A stretch of DNA of 64,000 nucleotides. Source: Metarhizium brunneum (Eukaryota; Ascomycota; Sordariomycetes; Hypocreales; Clavicipitaceae). The notes under the pieces are model-generated. The model searched no databases and had not been told where the DNA came from. It worked only from the letters and a program-made list of their open reading frames with translations. A program made the position numbers and the translations under genes. Positions 57,810-64,000 of this stretch are shown piece after piece (positions within the stretch are counted from its first letter, which is position 1; every line of letters starts with the position of its first letter). The DNA lies in assembly GCF_013426205.1 (NCBI RefSeq), contig NC_089422.1, positions 6,014,001-6,078,000 of the forward strand, read 5' to 3'.

Positions 57810-60800
57810 ATGATGGTAAGTGCCTCTTTTTGCTACCAGATAATTTTTTTGTGCTAATTAGGCAGGATAACACGGACCTCATCAAGACCGTTAGAGGTCT
57901 GGACCAAAATGGCCCTGGAGACGATGGTCAAAACCTCCAGCAGCTTTGGAACTTCCTAGCTGCGGCAGCGGATAACCAGTTTCATGCTGCAGAAGAAAGC
58001 AGCTTACGGTGGCTGTTGAAATCCATGAACGGCACTTCAGAAGCGGCCGAGACGTTGCGCCGGTACCCTCTCACTTGGACGATTCTCGACCGTGTCTTCC
58101 AAAGAATCCCGTTGTTTTCACTGGCAAAATCGCTGGCGGATAGAAAATTTATGGCAGTTCTGCAACAGACGCTAAAAGATGTCTCGAAGCCAGTTGGCTC
58201 TACTGAACAAACTACTCCGACTAAACGAAAGCGTTCGACACTCATTGCCTACTCGGTCGACGCTCTGCGAAGCATAAATGGGTGCCTGGAGACTGCTCAG
58301 ACTCTGTTCATAGCAGTGAAGTCACTGTTAAATCGCTTAGACAACACATTGGAGACATTCTCGCGAGACAAGATTGGAGCCGAACATATTAGGTCTCTCT
58401 TCTGTACATCGGCCGTAGATGCCACAGCAATTGCAGCGCCGGCGTTTAAAATATGCGAAAATCTCTTATCCAGCGACTCACACGACCAAATAAAAGGGTG
58501 CGAAGATTGGATTCAAACAATTTCATCAGTTTGGGACCTTCATCTCCAGGGCACGGATGATGTCGTGAATGTGGCAATATACCTGTTCCGACCTGCATCA
58601 GTCATTCTAGCAAATGTTGGGCCGTTTTCTTCTGCAAATCGAGCTCAGGTACGCGATAGCCTGAAGGAGAAATGGTCATCGGATATGCAGGCATTCATGC
58701 ATCGCAACTTTGCTCTCCCCGGACGAGGCGCCTTCATCAACCATCGAACTCTCGAAGCTTTTACGACTGCTCTGGAGATATGTAAAGGTATAATTCATCT
58801 GGCCGCTCCTGCGTTGTACTTCATCGCATCGAGCACATACAAGGATGTAGCCGACAGTGGACTTCGCAAGGACAATGTTGCGTGGATTAAAGAAACGTTT
58901 CAAGCTGTTGAGCTGGCAATCGCGAGGAGACAAGATCGTCACATTCTCATGGAGAGTATTTTAGAGCAAGCATTGGGAAATTCTGCCCCAGTTGGTGTAG
59001 ACGACCTGCGTCGGGTGTGTCGGGATTACGCCTTACAAGACGACGGTACCCGCTGGTCCTTGGTGTCAAAGATTGCTCAGTGCGAAACAGATGTGTTCCA
59101 AATATCTGACGACAGTATTGAGCTGCGAAAGGAAATCTGTGACAGAATCATCAAAGAAGACAATGACGAAAGCAATAAAAAGGCAATTGTGGAAGTGATT
59201 GGGGCGATTCAAGATGGATTCCGCACTCATCGAGACCTGCCAAGCTTCTTGCGGTTATGGTTTCAGCAACTTTCGGATACCGAGAGACAGAATTTTCGTG
59301 CGGATTCGGCTTGGATTACTTTTATTCGGGAGCGATCTCAAAAGGACTCGCTCACTTCCATTATCGAGACTGGAATGTCTCCTCAGCGTCTGAATGAGGT
59401 TGTTGCATGGGTGAAGGAAAATTCATCAAAACAAAATCCTCAAGCGACTGTATTATTTGCATCTACTGTTGTTCAGTCGTTACATAGTGAACAATACGTC
59501 GATGCCATTGGGCGGCAGCTGTTCGATTTGGTGGAGGGTTTGAAGGCTTCTACTCCTTTGACGGCTTTGCGATGGCGAGTTGTGTCAATGACTGTTTGGT
59601 GCGTGGCTCCAGATGAAAGGCAAGGAATTTGGGGCGCGGTGAAGAAGCGTCTTACCAAGGCTTTGGAAAAGTCGCCAATCCTGTCCGCGGAAGCGTACGA
59701 AGCCTTCAGATGCTGCTACGAAATTTGGGATTCTGTGTCCCCTGATGGACCTTGGGTCGAAGAGCCTGCGGGCTTGACCGAAGCATTCACGAAAAGACTC
59801 GCGGTTGAAATGAGCTCTGCCTGTGTTCTGAAGGGTACTCTATTCTCAACAGCGCTTGGCTTGGCTAGTGAAGCGGTCTTCAATGAAGACTATGGTTACG
59901 AGCAGTACATTGCCTGGTTATTGAACGGTTCCAGCCGATTCAACAAACTCTACATGTCTAAGGCAGGCGAGTTGCCGCCCGCACTCGGTGAAGTAATTGC
60001 ATCACGCAAATTGAGTACAGACGGGTTGGCTATTCTGTGGGCGGCATTGATACGGAATGAGACCAATCTCAATGAAACGAAGCTTTCGCATGGTCTAGTT
60101 GATCGCCTACTCGCGGCTTTTGACGAATCTGGAAAGGAGAAGAACTGGCCGGGTGAAAAGGGGCAAATGTGGATGAGAGCGCTATCAAGTATCCCCTTAG
60201 ACTGCTTCGATCGTGATCAGCGAGAAAAGCTTACGACGATACTGGCTAAGCGACAGTCAATGCTGACAGAACCTGCCACCAAGGACGATGTGAACAGTTG
60301 GAAGCTGTTATTAAGCCTGATATGCAAGATTATGAAACGACCTACATTTCACGAGGGCATGCGATTCTCAGACTTGGTGGAAGCATCTCAGACGTTGTCC
60401 CATCTTTCGATGACATCGGAAGACAGCATCGAGACAATCCTGGAGGTCATTGAGAGGTTTTCTCACATGGCTTCTTTAGTCATAAAGCAAATGGCAGGTC
60501 ACGTCGATGAGCGAAGTGCCAAGTACTTCCGCGAAGCCACTACATTCGTGTCGATTTGCGAGAAGCAAGCCGATGGCAGTAGTGACCACAAGCTTGACTT
60601 GCCAGCCCTCCACATGACTCTACTGAAATCCCTCGGCACTGAGCTTACTCAGTCTGTAAACGCCCGATCAAACACGGACTTTGCGCCTTTATTGACCACG
60701 ACACGAAAAGCTTTATCGAAATGCATCACGAAAGTCATCAAATTTTGTGTCTCGGAAAAAAAAGTACTAGAGCTCTCTAGTCTGCCTGTCGATATGAGCA

Positions 60801-61981
60801 TTATGGCCGCTGTGGATGCCGCTGCAGCCACGGAGTTCTCTGATAAAAATGACTTGAAGTCATCTTCTATAAGAAAACTAGAAAAAAGAACTAAACAGGC
60901 GATGCAGGATGGTGATTTGCGAGCATGGAAGATTCAAACATTTCTTCGCGCGTACTTATCAGACAAGCTTGAGGTATCGCATCCAACCACTTTCGACGAC
61001 CTGAAAAATCTGCCTCACCGTATGCGAGAGGTGGTGCTCAGGGAGCTTGTCCAATCCGTGTCTGCTAACATGGACGGCTTGTCGAAATTGGCGTACTTGA
61101 GAGAGCTGCTGAGAGAGCTGAAAGGAGGCTGTAATACGGATGGTCAGTTGCTTGCCATTGAGTATCTGGCAAATCAAATTATTGGTATGTTCATTCGCTC
61201 TGCTGATTGCCAAGCCAACATCCTAACAAAATTTCCAGAATCATCCGACTTCCAGCTTCAGACTGATGACGGTTTCAACATCGGTATGGTCCACAGTGAT
61301 TTGACCTCGTTGCTTCTGCGCAAACCATCCAATTCCAACATCATCTGCCGCATCCTGCGAGCTCTTCTAGAGAAACGGCCGCAGTTAATGAGCCAATGGA
61401 ACATTGAAATTACCCTGAGCACTGTATCTGATCTCGCATCGGACCGCCATGCCGGCGAGAGCACTACATCCTATCCTTGGCTTTGCAAACTGGTCGAAGT
61501 AATTATTAAGAAGCACCGTTTGCGACTTGAAGGGCATTTCCACCTGCTCTTGAGCACGTTGCAAGCCTTGCTGCAGAATCTCATCAAGAGTCAACAGCAC
61601 TCCACAGCAACAGACAACTTGGCTCAAGAAGCCAAGGCCCAGTTGTATGCCCGTCTCGTCACCCTGATTTGCGAGCCTACCGTCGGAGCTGTCTCCCGTT
61701 CGCAGCTTCACAGTTCGCTGGACTCAGCTACCGATGCCGCCAAGCGATCTGCCGGCCGACACATGTACCTCATTCTGGTACACTATGTCAAGCTGCAGCT
61801 CGAAACGAGCGTGTCAACAGAAGTACGTGATGCGCTTGAACAGGCTATGAATTCCATCTTCGACATTACGCCCCCTGAAGGAAGAAAGATTCTCAACGAC
61901 ACAATGGATAGCAGTGGCAGAGCGATATTGCGAGAAATGTTTAAGAGATATGTCAAATTCGGTAAATGGAGTGGCGTTTGA
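57810..61981 (+). CDS. URB2: URB2/NPA2-type nucleolar pre-ribosome assembly factor
   Basis: Nucleolar protein for early 60S pre-rRNA processing; yeast URB2 acts with NPA1, RSA3, NOP8 and DBP6. The preferred model has a 6-nt first coding exon (57810-57815, ATG ATG), a 50-nt intron (57816-57865: GTAAGT...TGCTAATTAGGCAG) and exon 2 (57866-61981), 1373 aa starting MMDNTDLIKTVRGLDQNG. Without splicing, ATG 57794 gives 1395 aa with an intron-like insertion (GKCLFLLPDNFF); I favour splicing because donor, branch and acceptor are good. The body is alpha-helical solenoid-like with few motifs (HAAEESSLRWLLKSMNG, LRRYPLTWTIL near the N-terminus). The C-terminal ~200 residues fit the Urb2/Npa2 domain (RHMYLILVHYVKLQLE, ALEQAMNSIFDI, REMFKRYVKFGKW). 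Stops 73 bp from the convergent TSC10 stop. Confidence 0.88.
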
Positions 61982-62054
61982 GAACGGGATTATAGAGTAT
62001 ATTAGGGTATCTCAATACAATAGCATCAGCGTCTTTCCGCCACTGGCCAAGGTT

Positions 62055-63282
62055 TTAATTTGATCTTCCCCCGTCAAGGCCTACGTGGTCTTTTGTGCGC
62101 GCGCTAGGATGCCCATGTTTCTTGCGATAGGCTCTAATCTTGCCATGCAAGTCGGGCTGCACAAAGATCCATAGAATGGCAACCAGCCATGCGCCGAGCG
62201 TATCAACAACCCAGTTGTTCCTGAAGGAACCCCCCAGCATGCCCAGTCTCATCAAGTCCCCGAGCCAGTTTACCGTGACGAAGTAATCGCCATTCTCCAG
62301 TCCCTTGATTGACGCTGCGGCGACTTGGTCGGGTGTCTGCCTCGGGTCCGACGCTTCTAGGATCTTGGTAATTTCCGGCTTCACCTGCTCCTCGCGCACG
62401 AATCCTGGCGACAGGATCGTCCCGGGATACACGACGTGGACCTTGACGTTCTGCGGATACAGCATGACCTCCTGCGAGAGGGTGTCTGCGAGGCCTCTCA
62501 GGGCCCATTTCGAGGGTGCGTAGGGCGCATATCCGGGGATGGTGTACAGGGCTACCGCGGAGGTGGTCATGACGAGGTGCTTGGGCTCGAGCGTGACGGG
62601 GGCCGAGGGCTCGAGCCAGGCTCTCAGGATGGCGTGTGACATTTCGGCGGTGCCGTAAAAGTTGACGTCCATGTGGTGTCGGAGGGAGTCCATTTCCATT
62701 TCTGTGAAGAGCTGGGGCGCGGATGTGCCCGCGCAGCACCAGACGATGTCGGGTGTTTGGTTGTTGTTCCACGCTGTGGCGGCGGCGATGAGAGGTGCCG
62801 CGTAGGAGGGGGAGGATACGTCGGCCGCGATGTGGTGGAATCGTTGGCTGGGGTCCTTTGCTGATGCCTATGATAGTGTCAGTCGGATGTTGTTTATGAC
62901 TGCTGCGCGCGTCATCATGCCGGCGGTCTGCGCAAAGAATGAGAGAGCGAGGCGTAGGTGCGTACTCTGACGGTTTTGAGAGCTTCTTCGAGCTTGGCGG
63001 TGCTTCGGGAAACGAGGATGATGCTGGCTCCTTTGGCGCTGAGCTGCTGCGCGACAGAGAGGCCCATGCCTTCGGATCCGCCTGTGATGAGGACCGTCTA
63101 GAGAAGGGTTAGGAGTTGGTGGCATCGATAGGGTGGTAGCTGGACGATAGACTTGCCTTTCCCGCGACGGGCATCTTGTTCCCCGAGAAGAGACCCATTG
63201 TGAGTGAGAATGCGACTAGGATTGCGAGGGCAGTCGGGATCAGCATCCAAGGGGAAGAAGTGAGCGTTGCGACGTGGTCCAT
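62055..63282 (-). CDS. TSC10: 3-ketodihydrosphingosine reductase
   Basis: ER-membrane NADPH-dependent short-chain dehydrogenase that reduces 3-ketodihydrosphingosine to dihydrosphingosine, step two of sphingolipid synthesis. Exons 63282-63157, 63097-62966 and 62867-62055; 356 aa. The first intron (63098-63156) has a GC donor (AAAG|GCAAGT) and a CTCTAG acceptor; the join gives GKTVLITGGSEGMGLS with the cofactor motif TGGSEGMG at residues 47-54. The second intron is 98 nt (GTACGC...CATAG). Catalytic Ser is near residue 189 (TTSAVAL), Tyr202 and Lys206 lie in YAPSK. An N-terminal membrane segment (LIPTALAILVAFSLTMGLF) and C-terminal hydrophobic region (TLGAWLVAILWIFV) fit an ER protein. Divergent from NRDE2. 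Confidence 0.93.
63098..63156 (-). other. GC-AG intron of TSC10
   Basis: 59-nt intron with non-canonical GCAAGT donor following AAAG and an acceptor CTTCTCTAG. The join keeps the Rossmann-fold motif TVLITGG in frame, which a GT donor nearby would not. Confidence 0.8.
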
Positions 63283-63628
63283 GGAGGGGGGGCTAGCTGG
63301 GAGCAGCAGGCACTGGGTGGCCAAGAAACTCCTTTCTATTTGCAAATAATATAGGCTATTTTCGATTTGAAGACATGTCGAGAATCCAGGTCTGGGTGGA
63401 GCTGAGGTCGAAAGTGCTCATAATCACATTGAAGCCTTGGTATCTGGTCCCCAGATGGGGTTGCAGAAGTGGGTCTTCGAGCTTGACGTCGCGCCACGAC
63501 CTCAAAATGCTACCATGATTTAGACAAACATATATCAGCACGTTGGTTAAGGGCTACTCTTTCATGTATATGGCAAAAGCGCAAGCTTTCACCCAGATGC
63601 CGCCCCCACAATCGTGGCATTAATAGCC
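63283..63628. promoter_or_regulatory. Bidirectional promoter TSC10/NRDE2
   Basis: 346 bp between the divergent start codons; no TATA box identified. Confidence 0.45.
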
Positions 63629-64000
63629 ATGTCGGACAGCGAGAGTGGCACAAAACTCGTCGTGCCCAAGTTCTCCTCGTTCAAAGCCAGGGATCCGGCA
63701 AGGCCTACAAAGGCCGATGGTGGCAAAGGAAAACAAAGAGAAAGGAGTCAGTCGAGGGACAGGCACCGAGATAAGCGCCATCGCTCTCACCACAGCCAAG
63801 ATTCTCGCCGAAGAGAGGAGCGGTCCTCCCGACATCGAGAGAGGCAAGCTGCGCCACCGCAAGACCCAGCGCAAGGTCCAAAGGCATTGCTTGAAAAAAC
63901 CACGTCATCGGCTTTTGTTATCGACACGAAAGGAGACCATTTAATATTAAAGTACGGTCTTGATCGCGCCAAAGTCCCTGCCTACTATCGCTATGGGGGC
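63629..64000 (+). CDS. NRDE2: NRDE2-family RNA surveillance/splicing-linked protein (5' part, cut by window edge)
   Basis: Open from ATG 63629 to the window end with no stop (124 codons seen). NRDE2 (Nrl1 in fission yeast) is a nuclear protein that works with the MTR4 helicase and spliceosome factors in RNA surveillance and small-RNA-linked silencing. Seen here: MSDSESGTKLVVPKFSSFK; an Arg/Ser/His-rich region of about 60 residues (RERSQSRDRHRDKRHRSHH), typical for the family N-terminus; then FVIDTKGDHLILKYGLDRAK and VPAYYRYGG, which match the conserved block that begins the NRDE2 region. The HAT-like repeats expected later lie outside the window. Confidence 0.85.
   Translation, partial: MSDSESGTKLVVPKFSSFKARDPARPTKADGGKGKQRERSQSRDRHRDKRHRSHHSQDSRRREERSSRHRERQAAPPQDPAQGPKALLEKTTSSAFVIDTKGDHLILKYGLDRAKVPAYYRYGG

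Overview
The window looks like nuclear DNA of a filamentous ascomycete, most likely a sordariomycete and probably Hypocreales. This is inferred from the gene content (CPS1/DIP2-type adenylate-forming protein, CON7-type zinc-finger regulator, large DUF3638 protein, binuclear-cluster regulator) and from the intron style: mostly 46-100 nt, GTAAGT-like donors, CTAAC-like branch sites, with UTR introns. No repeats with mobile-element coding capacity, rRNA, tRNA or CRISPR array could be supported.

Layout, left to right. 470-10226 (-) is one giant gene for a 3177-residue DUF6606/DUF3638/DUF3645 protein. It is divergent from an MFS drug-type transporter (11182-12986 +). CPS1 follows (13922-19753 +), then a 4 kb gap and a lysine-rich orphan-like protein with tandem VKQEP repeats (23829-26867 +). 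A flavin-reductase-domain protein (27683-28684 +) converges on the class II cAMP phosphodiesterase PDE1 (28964-30628 -). After a 3 kb gap come a tri-histidine-box fatty acid hydroxylase/sterol desaturase-like membrane protein (33768-34817 +) and long-form tRNase Z (35320-38067 +), which converges on the sideroflexin FSF1 (38560-39776 -). CON7 (41330-43027 -) has almost 7 kb of gene-poor DNA upstream. On the other side of that gap are a three-exon conserved protein of unknown function (49952-51111 +) and a binuclear-cluster transcription factor (52306-54730 +). Next are a single-pass membrane protein (56258-56845 +), the small MICOS subunit MIC10 (57073-57415 -) sharing a promoter with the nucleolar factor URB2 (57810-61981 +), 3-ketodihydrosphingosine reductase TSC10 (62055-63282 -), and the 5' end of NRDE2 (63629 + to the edge).

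The genes do not form an obvious biosynthetic cluster or operon-like system. They are a mix of housekeeping functions (RNA processing: TRZ1, URB2, NRDE2; mitochondrial: FSF1, MIC10; sphingolipid: TSC10; cAMP: PDE1) and fungal developmental or pathogenicity regulators (CPS1, CON7). All gene models were built by hand: exon joins were placed where donor and acceptor sites keep the frame, and every multi-exon model closes to a whole number of codons. Starts were moved to real ATG codons.

The most interesting signals are: an ordered set of SF2/SecA-like ATPase motifs in the giant DUF3638 protein, together with an in-frame stop and a frame switch that each have a possible short-intron explanation; a cluster of TACGGAGTA motifs in the long CON7 upstream region; a perfect 26-bp palindrome at 55630-55655; and unusual gene structures (GC-AG intron, 23-nt microexon, 6-nt first coding exon). 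I did not find a clearly new multi-gene system.
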